A stretch of DNA of 64,000 nt from Kocuria palustris. Its GTDB lineage: Bacteria; Actinomycetota; Actinomycetes; Actinomycetales; Micrococcaceae. Below, piece by piece: positions 7,885 to 16,035 of this stretch. The notes under the pieces were generated by a model, which searched no databases, was not told where the DNA came from, and saw only the letters and a list, made by a program, of their open reading frames with translations. Position numbers and translations under genes: made by a program. How positions within the stretch are numbered: position 1 is the stretch's first letter; every line of letters begins with the position of its first letter. The stretch covers positions 1,240,001 through 1,304,000 of the forward strand of contig NZ_JAFBCR010000001.1 in assembly GCF_016907795.1 (NCBI RefSeq), written 5' to 3'.

Positions 7885-10179
7885 TCAGCCTTCGACGGGG
7901 CTCACGGAGCCGGTGGTCCACGGCGCGGTGGGGGCGTCCGGGTCCATGGTCCGCGGCTGCGAGGGCGCGCCCTCGCGGTTCTGCCTGCGCATCCCGCGCC
8001 CGAGGGCCCGATTCATGACCGCGGACAGCGAGCGCACGCGCTCCGAGCCCTGGATCTCCTCGAGCAGCACGCGTCGGCCCTCGTCATCGGCCAGCGGGAT
8101 GCGCCAGTTGGGATGCTGCTCATCGGTCGTGCCGGGCTGGTTCTGCACGCGGCGCTCGCCCACGGCGTCGACGAGCTGGACACAGTGCAGCAGCGACGGC
8201 GCCAGTCCCAGGTAGGCGTGCAGTGCCTCGACGGTCTGCTGCTCGCTCGCCTCCTCGGGCAGCAGGCCCTCGGCCCGGACGGCGTCGAGCCAGCGCTGCA
8301 GCGTCTGCTGAGCCTCGGCTCGCTCCTGCTCGACGGGCCGCTCGAGCAGTCCGAGCTCATCGCGCAGGTCCACCTGGACGCCCTGGAGGTAGCCGGCGGT
8401 CGGCGGGAAGTCGTGCGTGCCCACCGAGGCCATGGTCTCCACGCGGTAGTCGCGGGGGTCCTTGGGGCCGTCGCCCTCGGTCTCGAACCACAGCACCGAG
8501 GTGCCGAGCACGCCGCGGGCCGCCAGCTCCTCGCGCACCCAGGGCTCCACCGTGCCGAGGTCCTCGCCGACCACGACGACGCCCGCGCGCTGGGCCTCGA
8601 GCGCCAGGATGCCGAGCATGGCCTCGTGGTCGTAGTAGACATAGGCGCCCTCGGAGGCCCTGTTGCCCTCCGGGATCCACCACAGCCGGAACAGGCCCAT
8701 GATGTGGTCGATCCGGATGCCGCCCGCGTGGCGGAAGATCCCGCGCAGCATCTCCCGCCACGGGCGGTAGCCGGCCTCCGCCAGACGGAACGGATGCCAC
8801 GGCGGCTGGCTCCAGTCCTGACCCTGCTGGTTGTACATGTCGGCGGGAGCGCCCACGGAGACTCCCCGAGCCAGAGACCGGTTCAGCGACCAGGCATCGG
8901 CCCCGTCCTTGGACACTCCCACGGCCAGGTCATGCATCACGCCGATCGCCATGCCCGCCGAGTCCGCAGCGTGCTGGGCGCTGGCAAGCTGCTCGTCGAG
9001 CAGCCACTGCAGCCAGATGTGGAAGTGGACGCGGCTCTGCAGGCGCGTGCGGGCCTCGACGGCGTACGGCGAGTCCGGACCGGCGGCCTCGTCCTCCCAC
9101 AGCGGCGAGTCCTTTCCGATCTCCTCTCGGATCGCGCACCACAGCGCGAAGTCCTGCAGCTGCTGCCCGCCCTCGGCGGCGAAGCGGCGCAGCTGCTGCT
9201 GGCGCTGTGCTGAGCGGCGGACGGTGTAGAGCAGCTCCAGCGCCTTCAGCTTGGCGGCGTAGACGGAGTCCCGCTCGACGTCGTCGACCTCGAGGATCCT
9301 GCGCCGCTGGATGGCATCCAGCGTCTGGACGACCTCGGCGTCGCCGGGACGGAGGTAGACGATCTCGGGGATGCCCGCGATGCGCAGATACAGCGGGTTG
9401 AAGAACCTCCGGGTCACCGGCAAGTAGGGCGAGGCCTCCAGCGGGGGCACCGGCTCGGAGGCGTGCAGGGGGTTGATCAGGATGTAGTCCGCGCCCTGCT
9501 CGCCGCCGATCGCGGCCAAGCCCGCGAGGTCGTTGAGATCGCCCACGCCCCAGGTCCGGTTCGAGGCCACGGAGTAGAGCTGCACGGCCCAGCCCCAGCG
9601 GCGCTTGTCCTGCAGCCGATCGGTGGTGGACAGGCGGGCGGGCGTCACCGCCAGCTCGACCTCGGTGGGCACCCCGTGATCGATCTCCGGGGCGCTGGCG
9701 CGCAGCTCGTACCACTCCGGGGCCAGATCGGAGGGGATGCGGTAGAGGATGCGATCGACCGGGCACCCGTCGATCTCCCGGGTGCTCAGGCTTCCGGGCA
9801 CGGCCTCGAGGGGCCGGGTCCGCTCTCCCGCGAAGAGCTCCACGGTGGGCTCGCTGCCGGAGGGGACGTGCACGGGGAAGGAGTCGTCGCGGCCTTCGAC
9901 GGCGATCACCACCGGCGGCAGGAGCCTGCGCCAGGGGGCATCCAGGTGCTCCTGCAGGGAGTCCAGCGCGGCCCGCTCGGAGGAGACATCGAGATCCAGG
10001 GCCGTGAGCACCGAGCTCAGCGTGGCGTCCGGGACCTGCGCCTCCTGGCCGTCGAAGCCCTCGTAGCTGGTGCTCACGCCCAGCTGCTCGGCCAGGCGCC
10101 GCAGCGTCTGCCCGGACGGACTGCCGCCGGTGCTGGTGGGTCCTGCGGAAGTGCTCAAGCGCTCCTGGGGTTGATCCAT
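7885..10179 (-). CDS. malQ: 4-alpha-glucanotransferase (amylomaltase, GH77)
   Basis: 764 residues, the long actinobacterial form with an N-terminal extension of about 200 residues before the GH77 barrel. Visible catalytic features are GGIRIDHIMGLFR (Asp nucleophile in RIDH), VGEDLGTVEPWV (Glu acid/base) and SVGTHDFPPTAGYL (HD pair). It transfers maltooligosaccharide segments in glycogen and maltodextrin metabolism in the cytoplasm. The ATG at 10179 has no Shine-Dalgarno but a TACGAT box ends 6 bases before it, so translation is probably leaderless. Transcribed alone and terminated by the hairpin at 7848-7877. Confidence 0.93.
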   Translation of the reverse strand: MDQPQERLSTSAGPTSTGGSPSGQTLRRLAEQLGVSTSYEGFDGQEAQVPDATLSSVLTALDLDVSSERAALDSLQEHLDAPWRRLLPPVVIAVEGRDDSFPVHVPSGSEPTVELFAGERTRPLEAVPGSLSTREIDGCPVDRILYRIPSDLAPEWYELRASAPEIDHGVPTEVELAVTPARLSTTDRLQDKRRWGWAVQLYSVASNRTWGVGDLNDLAGLAAIGGEQGADYILINPLHASEPVPPLEASPYLPVTRRFFNPLYLRIAGIPEIVYLRPGDAEVVQTLDAIQRRRILEVDDVERDSVYAAKLKALELLYTVRRSAQRQQQLRRFAAEGGQQLQDFALWCAIREEIGKDSPLWEDEAAGPDSPYAVEARTRLQSRVHFHIWLQWLLDEQLASAQHAADSAGMAIGVMHDLAVGVSKDGADAWSLNRSLARGVSVGAPADMYNQQGQDWSQPPWHPFRLAEAGYRPWREMLRGIFRHAGGIRIDHIMGLFRLWWIPEGNRASEGAYVYYDHEAMLGILALEAQRAGVVVVGEDLGTVEPWVREELAARGVLGTSVLWFETEGDGPKDPRDYRVETMASVGTHDFPPTAGYLQGVQVDLRDELGLLERPVEQERAEAQQTLQRWLDAVRAEGLLPEEASEQQTVEALHAYLGLAPSLLHCVQLVDAVGERRVQNQPGTTDEQHPNWRIPLADDEGRRVLLEEIQGSERVRSLSAVMNRALGRGMRRQNREGAPSQPRTMDPDAPTAPWTTGSVSPVEG

Positions 10180-10185
10180 GCCGCC

Positions 10186-10191
10186 ATCGTA
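10186..10191 (-). promoter_or_regulatory. -10 box for leaderless malQ
   Basis: TACGAT on the minus strand, 6 bases before the malQ ATG, matching the TANNNT pattern seen before several genes here. Confidence 0.5.
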
Positions 10192-10232
10192 TCGGTCGGC
10201 TCCATCGTCCCGACGAGTCGACCCTCACACCG

Positions 10233-10270
10233 CCGACGAGCCCTCGTCGCGCGCGGCGAGGGCTCGTCGG
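10233..10270 (-). terminator. Terminator of the citE-like gene
   Basis: Perfect 14-bp stem (CCGACGAGCCCTCG and its complement) with a 10-base loop, starting 8 bases past the stop codon. Confidence 0.65.
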
Positions 10271-10277
10271 AGTCGGG

Positions 10278-11126
10278 TCAGCGGTTCCAGAGGCCGTAGG
10301 TCGCGGCGAGATCCGAGACCTTGCGGGCGCGGGCCAGGCGCGGCAGGTAGCTGCCGTCCATGGTCCCGGACATGCCGGACTCGTGCTCGTGGAGCAGTTC
10401 GCGGGCCCAGGCGATCTCCTGCTCCGAGGGCGCCAGTCCGGAGTTGATCGCCTCGGTCTGAGCCGGATCCAGGGTCAGCTTGCCGGTCATGCCCATGGAC
10501 TGGGTCACGCGGCAGGCCTCGTCGAGCTGCTCGCCGGAGGCGCCGGGGGTCGGGCCGTCGATCGGGCCGGGCAGACCGCCCACGCGGGAGGCCACCACCA
10601 GGGTCGAGCGGGCATGGGCCAGGGCCATGGGGTCGCCGGAGGCGCCGGTGTCGCGGCGGAAGTCGCCCACGCCGAAGGCCAGGCGGAAGACGCCCGGGGC
10701 CCGGGCGATGTCATTCGCGTTGACCAGGCCCAGCGCGGACTCGATGAGCGCGATGACCGGGGTGCCGGCCGGCATCATCATTGCGGTGCGCGTGATGTGA
10801 TCGGACGACTCGGTCTTGGCCAGCATGATCCCGCGGAGGTTGCGCGCCCCGGACAGCGCATCCAGGTCCGCCTGCCAGTGCTCGGAGTGGATGTCGTTGA
10901 TCCGCACCCACGCGCCCGCGCCCTGGTTCAGCGCCTCGACGACATCGGCCCGCCCCTGCTCCTTCTGCCCCTCGGGCAGGCCGTCCTCGATATCGAAGAT
11001 GACGGAGTCGGCCTCCGAGGCCAGCGCCGGGACGAAGGCCGAGGGATCGCCGGCTCCGACCAGCAGCACGGAGCGGGACAGCCGGGCCGGCAGAGCGGCG
11101 GCTCGCTGATTGCGGTACGGGGTCAC
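10278..11126 (-). CDS. HpcH/HpaI aldolase / citrate lyase beta-like protein
   Basis: 282 residues of the CitE-like TIM barrel family. Matching motifs are VIFDIEDG (metal/substrate loop), RGIMLAKTES and VIALIESALGLVN (the Glu ligand region), and GVGDFRRDTG. Family members cleave CoA esters such as citryl-, malyl- or citramalyl-CoA; substrate cannot be told from sequence. The GTG at 11126 is chosen because GAAGGA lies about 8 bases upstream and residues start at the expected MTPYRNQRAA region. It stands alone between malQ and the GST-like gene. Confidence 0.8.
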   Translation of the reverse strand: MTPYRNQRAAALPARLSRSVLLVGAGDPSAFVPALASEADSVIFDIEDGLPEGQKEQGRADVVEALNQGAGAWVRINDIHSEHWQADLDALSGARNLRGIMLAKTESSDHITRTAMMMPAGTPVIALIESALGLVNANDIARAPGVFRLAFGVGDFRRDTGASGDPMALAHARSTLVVASRVGGLPGPIDGPTPGASGEQLDEACRVTQSMGMTGKLTLDPAQTEAINSGLAPSEQEIAWARELLHEHESGMSGTMDGSYLPRLARARKVSDLAATYGLWNR

Positions 11127-11278
11127 GGAATCATCCTTCAGGGGAGTGGGGGCGGCCCGGCGGCGGGGGCGGGGCCTGCGCGGCAGCCGGGCGGGTCTCG
11201 ACCCACCAGCGTACCGCCGTCGCCCCAGCCGGGCCGGGCCGCTGAGCGCAGGTCGCGCCGCGGGGTCGGCGCCCGGGC

Positions 11279-12355
11279 TCAGACCGCCAGGGGCGTGTGC
11301 GCCGGATCCACGCGCTCGTCGGGGCGCACGGGTCCGGGGGCGGTCCCGTCGCCGAACGGGCTGCCGCCCAGCGCCTCGCGGCCGTGGGGCTCGAGCCAGT
11401 TCTCCAGCGACGGCCCGACCGGAACGATCTGCGTGGGGTTCAGGTCCTCGTGGACGATGTAGTAGTGCTCCTTGATCTGCTGGAAGTCGACGGTGTCGCC
11501 GAATCCGGGGGTCGTGAACAGATCGCGGGCGTAGGCCCACAGGTTGGGCATCTCGGACAGCTTGTTGCGCGAGGCCTTGAAGTGGCCGTGGTAGACGGGA
11601 TCGAAGCGCACCAGGGTCGTGAACAGGCGGACGTCCGCCTCCGTGACGTGATCGCCCATCAGGTAGCGCCGGTCCGCCAGCCGCTCCTCGAGCCAGTCCA
11701 TGGCGGTCCACAGCCGGTCGTAGGCCTTCTCGTAGGCCTCCTGCGAGCCGGCGAAGCCCGCGCGGTACACCCCGTTGTTGACCTCGGTGTAGATCCGCTT
11801 CATGACCGCCCGCATCTCGTCCTCGAGCTCAGCCGGCCACAGGTCCGGGGCGCCCTCGCGATGATGAGCCGTCCACTGCTTGGCGAAGTCCTCCGTGATC
11901 TGCGGGAAGTCGTTGGTCACGACCCCACCGGTCTCGATGTCCACGATCGCCGGCACCGTGATGCCGCGGGGGTAGTCGGGGAATCGGGCGAAGTAGGCCT
12001 CCTGCAGCCGCTCGATGCCCAGCACCGGGTCCTTCCCGCCCTCGTCGAGGTCGAAGCGCCACGAGCGGACGTCGTGGGTGGGCCCCGGGAGCCCGACCGA
12101 GATGGCATCCTCGAGCCCGAGCAGGCGGCGCACGATCAGCGTGCGGTTGGCCCACGGGCAGGCGCGCGCGGCGACCAGGCGGTAGCGCCCCGCCTCGACC
12201 GGCCAGGCCTGCGCCCCCTCGTTCAGCCGCGCCGACGACGGGTCCGCCACGATCCGGTCCTCGATGTAGTTGGCGTCCCGGTCGAACTCCTCGCCCTGGT
12301 GCACGTAGGCGCCCTTGGTGCTGTGCTCGGTGCCTGCTGTCGTCAGCTCGCTCAT
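11279..12355 (-). CDS. Glutathionyl-hydroquinone reductase-like (Xi-class GST)
   Basis: 358 residues. The N-terminal thioredoxin fold carries RACPWANRTLIVRRLLGLE, the Cys-Pro-Trp active site of the YqjG/Ecm4 family, with Asn where CPWAHR is usual. The conserved ITVPAIVDIETGGVVTNDF and MGDHVTEADVRLFTTLVRFD blocks confirm the family. In actinobacteria these enzymes are thought to act with mycothiol rather than glutathione. GGAGGAGAGCC precedes the ATG. It may protect against quinones; proximity to catechol genes is suggestive only. Confidence 0.85.
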   Translation of the reverse strand: MSELTTAGTEHSTKGAYVHQGEEFDRDANYIEDRIVADPSSARLNEGAQAWPVEAGRYRLVAARACPWANRTLIVRRLLGLEDAISVGLPGPTHDVRSWRFDLDEGGKDPVLGIERLQEAYFARFPDYPRGITVPAIVDIETGGVVTNDFPQITEDFAKQWTAHHREGAPDLWPAELEDEMRAVMKRIYTEVNNGVYRAGFAGSQEAYEKAYDRLWTAMDWLEERLADRRYLMGDHVTEADVRLFTTLVRFDPVYHGHFKASRNKLSEMPNLWAYARDLFTTPGFGDTVDFQQIKEHYYIVHEDLNPTQIVPVGPSLENWLEPHGREALGGSPFGDGTAPGPVRPDERVDPAHTPLAV

Positions 12356-12612
12356 GGCTCTCCTCCATCGTGGTGCGCTTGCGGCCCCGAGCCCCGCGCT
12401 GCGGCGGGGCCGGCGACCCGTTCCTGGTTTAGATGATACGTCACCAAAAGAGATCCGGCCAGTGCCCATGACCCGCCTCACGACCGAGGACGCTCGCGCA
12501 TCCCGTACGATCCCGCCAGACGTCCTGCGCCCGCCCCCACGGACGGCGGGAACACCCCGACACCCCCACCGTCACCCGGCCCGCTGCGCGCGGGCCAGAG
12601 GGAGAGCACCCC

Positions 12613-13752
12613 GTGAGCCAGAGACTTCGCGTCGACATCGTGCGGACGGAGGCGCAGCTGCAGGAGTTCATCGACCTGCCCTGGGAGCTGCACCCGGCCC
12701 ACCTGCACATGCCGATCATGGAGGAGACGATCCGCAGCTGGTTCCACGGCTCCGCGGATCACCCGGGGCGCATCGACCTGGTCCTGGTCCGCGACCAGGA
12801 AGGGGCCGCGCGGGCTCGCTCGACCGTGCACACCCACGACGCCTTCGAGCAGCGTCTGGGCACGCCGACCCTGTTCTTCGGGGCCACCGAGTTCGCAGAT
12901 CACGCCTGCCTCGAGACGCTGACCGCCTGGGCCGCCGAGCGCGGGCGGTCCATGGGCAAGCAGCAGCTGCTCGGCCCGGTGGCCCTGGACGGGCAGGAGC
13001 GCTGCGGCGTGATCACCAGCGGCTTCTCCCAGCCGACGTTCATGGACCAGCCCTGGAACCCGAGCCGCGTCCCGGACAGCTTCGAGGCCCTGGGCTTCGA
13101 GCGCTGGACCGAGGGCGCGACCTGGAGCGTGGACCTGACCCGCGCGCCGCTGCGCCGCCCCGAGGCAGCCGAGCTCGACGCCCGCGGTGTGGAGCTCGTG
13201 CAGCTGCGCCGCCGCGACGTGGACGGCATCCTGCCGGAGATCGCCGCCGCCGTGAACGAGGCCATGGGCCGCCAGCACTACTTCACACCCATGGACGAGC
13301 AGCAGTTCGCCGCCTCGGTCAAGGACCTGTCGATCATGCTGGATCTGGAGATCGTGGGACTGCTGCGCGATCGGGCCACCGGGCGGATCGCCTCGCACTT
13401 CATCTGCATCCCGAACATCTCGCCCGCGGTGCGCGAGGCGCGCGGCCGGATGCGCCTGTGGGACCAGGCCAAGCTGCTGGTGTGCAACCGGCGCTACCGC
13501 CGCGAGGCCCTGCTGCTGGTCCAGGGCACGCGCGCGGAGCACGAGGGCCAGGGCCTGCTGTCGATGCTCAGCCAGGAGGTCATGTCCCGCCTGCGCGAGA
13601 AGGGGTATCGCCGGCTGCTGGTGACCTTCATCGTGGAGGAGAACCGCGGCTCGTCGCGCCAGTTCGAGCGGGTGGGCGGGGCCCCGCTGCACGGCACCAC
13701 CTTCTACCGAATGGATCTCACCGGGACCCGCGAGGCTCCGGTCGTATCCTGA
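12613..13752 (+). CDS. GNAT-superfamily protein, YghO-like
   Basis: 379 residues, GTG start with GGGAGAG 6 bases upstream. The pattern FIDLPWELHPAHLHMP near the N-terminus, GPVALDGQERCGVITSGF in the middle and a C-terminal acetyltransferase-like segment (EHEGQGLLSMLSQEVMSRLREKGYRRLLVTFIVEEN) match the uncharacterised YghO-type group of GNAT proteins. Acetyl donor use and substrate are unknown. It begins a plus-strand pair with the small membrane protein at 13812. Confidence 0.65.
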   Translation: MSQRLRVDIVRTEAQLQEFIDLPWELHPAHLHMPIMEETIRSWFHGSADHPGRIDLVLVRDQEGAARARSTVHTHDAFEQRLGTPTLFFGATEFADHACLETLTAWAAERGRSMGKQQLLGPVALDGQERCGVITSGFSQPTFMDQPWNPSRVPDSFEALGFERWTEGATWSVDLTRAPLRRPEAAELDARGVELVQLRRRDVDGILPEIAAAVNEAMGRQHYFTPMDEQQFAASVKDLSIMLDLEIVGLLRDRATGRIASHFICIPNISPAVREARGRMRLWDQAKLLVCNRRYRREALLLVQGTRAEHEGQGLLSMLSQEVMSRLREKGYRRLLVTFIVEENRGSSRQFERVGGAPLHGTTFYRMDLTGTREAPVVS

Positions 13753-13811
13753 AGACGGGTCAGATCCGCCGCAGGTCCGCGGGCGGATCAGAACCACCAG
13801 GAGGTGATCCC

Positions 13812-14408
13812 GTGACCGAGCGCCCCGATCCGGCCGAGGACTCCGTGCACGCGCCATCGACGGACGAGCGCACCGTCCGCGCGCGACGCCGGGCTGTGCG
13901 CGGGATATCCCTGGCCATGATCAGCCTGGGCCTGCTGCTGTGCGCTTCGCTCTCCGCAACCGGCCGGAGCCTCCTGGGAGCCCTGGGCCTGCTCCCTGCG
14001 GTGCTGGGTGCTGCGGGATTCCTGGCCGTGGGCATGGGCGTGCCTGCAGGGCTGCGCCTGCCTGCTCGCGAGCACCGCCGCGGCCGCGCGCTATGGCTGC
14101 TGCCCTCCGCGGTGCTTGCCCTGGCCCTCGTCTTCCTGGGCGCAGCCTTCTGGGCCGACGGCACCGCCCCGGAGTCCGGCTCCCCCTGGACGATCGTCTG
14201 GCTGGTCAGCGCAGCCACCCTGGTCACCTTCGCCGGACTGAGCTTCGGACTCGTGGCGGCCTCCCGCCTCACCATCCACGATGACGATGACGCCCCGCTG
14301 CGCCGTGTGGACTGGGCCGAGGAGTATCCCGAGCGCTTCGAGGACCGCCCGCACCGGCGCCCCGACGACGGCTACGACTCCTCCTGGATCCGCGGCCAGC
14401 GACGCTGA
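13812..14408 (+). CDS. Four-helix membrane protein, unknown
   Basis: 198 residues. GTG start with a near-perfect AGGAGGTGAT site. The N-terminal 25 residues are charged. Four hydrophobic helices follow (about 30-50, 55-75, 95-115, 125-150), and the C-terminus is an acidic/basic cytoplasmic tail with DDDD and a terminal SSWIRGQRR. I recognise no family. It follows the GNAT-like gene after 59 bases and is probably cotranscribed. Confidence 0.7.
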   Translation: MTERPDPAEDSVHAPSTDERTVRARRRAVRGISLAMISLGLLLCASLSATGRSLLGALGLLPAVLGAAGFLAVGMGVPAGLRLPAREHRRGRALWLLPSAVLALALVFLGAAFWADGTAPESGSPWTIVWLVSAATLVTFAGLSFGLVAASRLTIHDDDDAPLRRVDWAEEYPERFEDRPHRRPDDGYDSSWIRGQRR

Positions 14409-14432
14409 AGAGCATCCTGCCCCCGGGGGTGC

Positions 14433-14566
14433 GAACGGGCCCTGCCGCTTGGGGGATCGGCAGGGCCCGTTCTGGCGTCCGCATCGGGGGAACGGGACGC
14501 ACCATCGCGCGCGGGAATCATCCGAGAACACATACGGGGGACGTCCTCGGGCCGATACGCGCGACA
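14433..14566 (-). ncRNA. Candidate 6C-type small RNA
   Basis: On the minus strand two hairpins stand side by side. The first has stem GCGTCC/GGACGC (14475-14500) with a 14-base loop containing five C in a row. The second has a perfect 15-bp stem (14433-14447 with 14458-14472) and a 10-base loop ATCCCCCAAG. Paired hairpins with C-run loops define the actinobacterial 6C RNA. The predicted 5' part (about 14536-14572) has a further inverted repeat GACATCCCCC / GGGGGACGTC. A promoter is placed correctly upstream. Five rather than six C per loop is the main doubt. The second hairpin may also end the plus-strand gene at 14408. Confidence 0.55.
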
Positions 14567-14572
14567 TCCCCC

Positions 14573-14602
14573 AATATAGGGGACACCTCAGTCCACTGAC
14601 AA
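14573..14602 (-). promoter_or_regulatory. Promoter of the small RNA
   Basis: Minus-strand TTGTCA (14597-14602) and TATATT (14573-14578), 18 bases apart. One of the best promoter matches in the window, and it faces no coding gene. Confidence 0.55.
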
Positions 14603-14694
14603 GACATCGACTAATCATGTTTCTCCGCACGTCGGGCGGAGACTCAGATGCCCCCGGGCGCACCTGGTCGGTACCCCCCGAGGGCTCGTGCGAT

Positions 14695-14735
14695 GCGACG
14701 CCGGCCAGCGGGAGCTCCCCCCTGGCCGGCGTCGC
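14695..14735 (-). terminator. Terminator of catA
   Basis: Perfect 14-bp stem GCGACGCCGGCCAG and complement with a 13-base loop, 18 bases past the catA stop. No T-run. Confidence 0.55.
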
Positions 14736-14753
14736 GGGATCAGCGGAGGCTGA

Positions 14754-15623
14754 TCACTTGGTCTCGCCCTCGCGGGCCAGGACGTAGTTGTAGGTCGCCA
14801 TCTCACCCGGGGCCTCCGGGTTGTCCTGCGGATCCAGCATCAGCTCGGGCTTGACCGCACCGGCGATGTCGTCCTCGTTGTGGACATCGCCCGGGAAGTA
14901 GAGCTGCTGGGTGACCAGCTGGTAGCCCGGAGCGTGGACCTTGATGTGGATGTGGGCCGGGCGCCAGGCGTGCCAGCCGGCGGCTGCGATCAGCTGGCCG
15001 CAGGCGCCGTCGGTGGGGATCTGGTACGGCGCCGGGCGCTTGGTGTGGATCTCGAAGTGGCCGTTCTCATCGGCGGCCACAGTGCCGCGGAACAGCCACT
15101 TGGGCAGCTCCGGGGCGTACTGCGAGTAGAAGCCCTGGGCATCGGCATGCCAGATCTCGACGGTCGCATCCTTGATCGGGTTGCCCGCGGTGTCGGTGAA
15201 GTCGCCCTGGAAGACGAAGGGGGTGCCCTCCTCGTCCTCGCGCATCTCCAGCGTGGCCGGGGTCTGCATCTGCGGGGCGTTCGGAACGTAGTACGGGCCC
15301 TCGATCGTGCCGACGACGCCCGGACGGTCCTGAGAGTTGATGTCCTCGATGGTGTGCTCGAGCCACACGTCGAGGAACAGCGGCCACTCGCCGTCCGAGC
15401 CGACCTTGATGAGCCAGGCCTTGAACGCGTTGAACTCCTCGTACGTGGCGCTGTGCTTCACGGCGATCTCGTTCAGGGCGTCGACCAGGTCCGAGGCGAT
15501 CGCGTCGACGCGCTCGACCGGGACGTCCAGGCCGGAGAGCTTGCCGGACTCGGCGAAGCGCTGGGTGGCGAGCGAGCCGGCCTCGACGGCTGTGCCCTCG
15601 TGCTCCTTGCGGGTTTCAGTCAT
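14754..15623 (-). CDS. catA: Catechol 1,2-dioxygenase
   Basis: 289 residues, intradiol dioxygenase. An N-terminal helical linker domain (about 15-90) mediates dimer formation. The Fe(III) ligands are recognisable: Tyr in EGPYYVPNAP, Tyr in QGFYSQYAPE, and two His in WRPAHIHIKVHAPGY. It opens catechol to cis,cis-muconate. GGAGG lies 5 bases before the ATG. It is divergent from benA, whose operon makes catechol from benzoate, across a shared control region. It stands alone rather than in a catABC operon. Confidence 0.95.
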   Translation of the reverse strand: MTETRKEHEGTAVEAGSLATQRFAESGKLSGLDVPVERVDAIASDLVDALNEIAVKHSATYEEFNAFKAWLIKVGSDGEWPLFLDVWLEHTIEDINSQDRPGVVGTIEGPYYVPNAPQMQTPATLEMREDEEGTPFVFQGDFTDTAGNPIKDATVEIWHADAQGFYSQYAPELPKWLFRGTVAADENGHFEIHTKRPAPYQIPTDGACGQLIAAAGWHAWRPAHIHIKVHAPGYQLVTQQLYFPGDVHNEDDIAGAVKPELMLDPQDNPEAPGEMATYNYVLAREGETK

Positions 15624-15771
15624 GTCGACCTCCACATAGTTCGGATTGCCGACGCGAGCACGCCGCCCATGGCTGCGCCGCGTCGATGCGGAGCCGTCCC
15701 CGCCGCAGCGGATGCCCATGAGCCCCAGGGGGCTGCGGACGTCCTGTCGGAGCGAGGAGCCCGGCCGCACA

Positions 15772-15900
15772 TGTGATGTGCAATACAGCAAGAGTAGGTC
15801 GCTCATTGCTCACATCACAAATATCAATCGACCTGTTTCTCTTCTCGAATCGGCACATGCGAACCCCTTGCCCTGCACTAGGCATTCCCCTGATGTGAGC
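15772..15900. promoter_or_regulatory. catA-benA control region with three TGATGTG(A)GC motifs
   Basis: The 412 bases between catA and benA hold no gene. They contain TGTGATGTGCAAT (15772-15784), its inverted counterpart ATTGCTCACATCACA (15805-15819), and TGATGTGAGC again at 15891-15900, an exact 10-base complement of 15808-15817. A minus-strand promoter for catA, TTGTGA and TACTCT 18 bases apart (TTGTGA is the complement of 15814-15819), overlaps the second site. TGTGA elements recall CRP/GlxR sites, but the arrangement could equally be the target of the LuxR-type regulator encoded after the ben operon. Confidence 0.5.
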
Positions 15901-16035
15901 GCCGTCACCGAGCCCCAGACTTGGAGCACCATTGAAGCGTGCCGCATTGCCGCAGACCGCACGTCGGGAAGCGCGAGCCGCGCACCCGCCCCAGGACCTT
16001 TCCGGGGCGGCCCGGTCGACACTCCAGGATGAGCC

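Noticed and set aside
14281-14787. Plus-strand open frame over the 13812 gene end and catA terminator
   Set aside because: It crosses two hairpins and the small-RNA candidate and has no binding site or domain.
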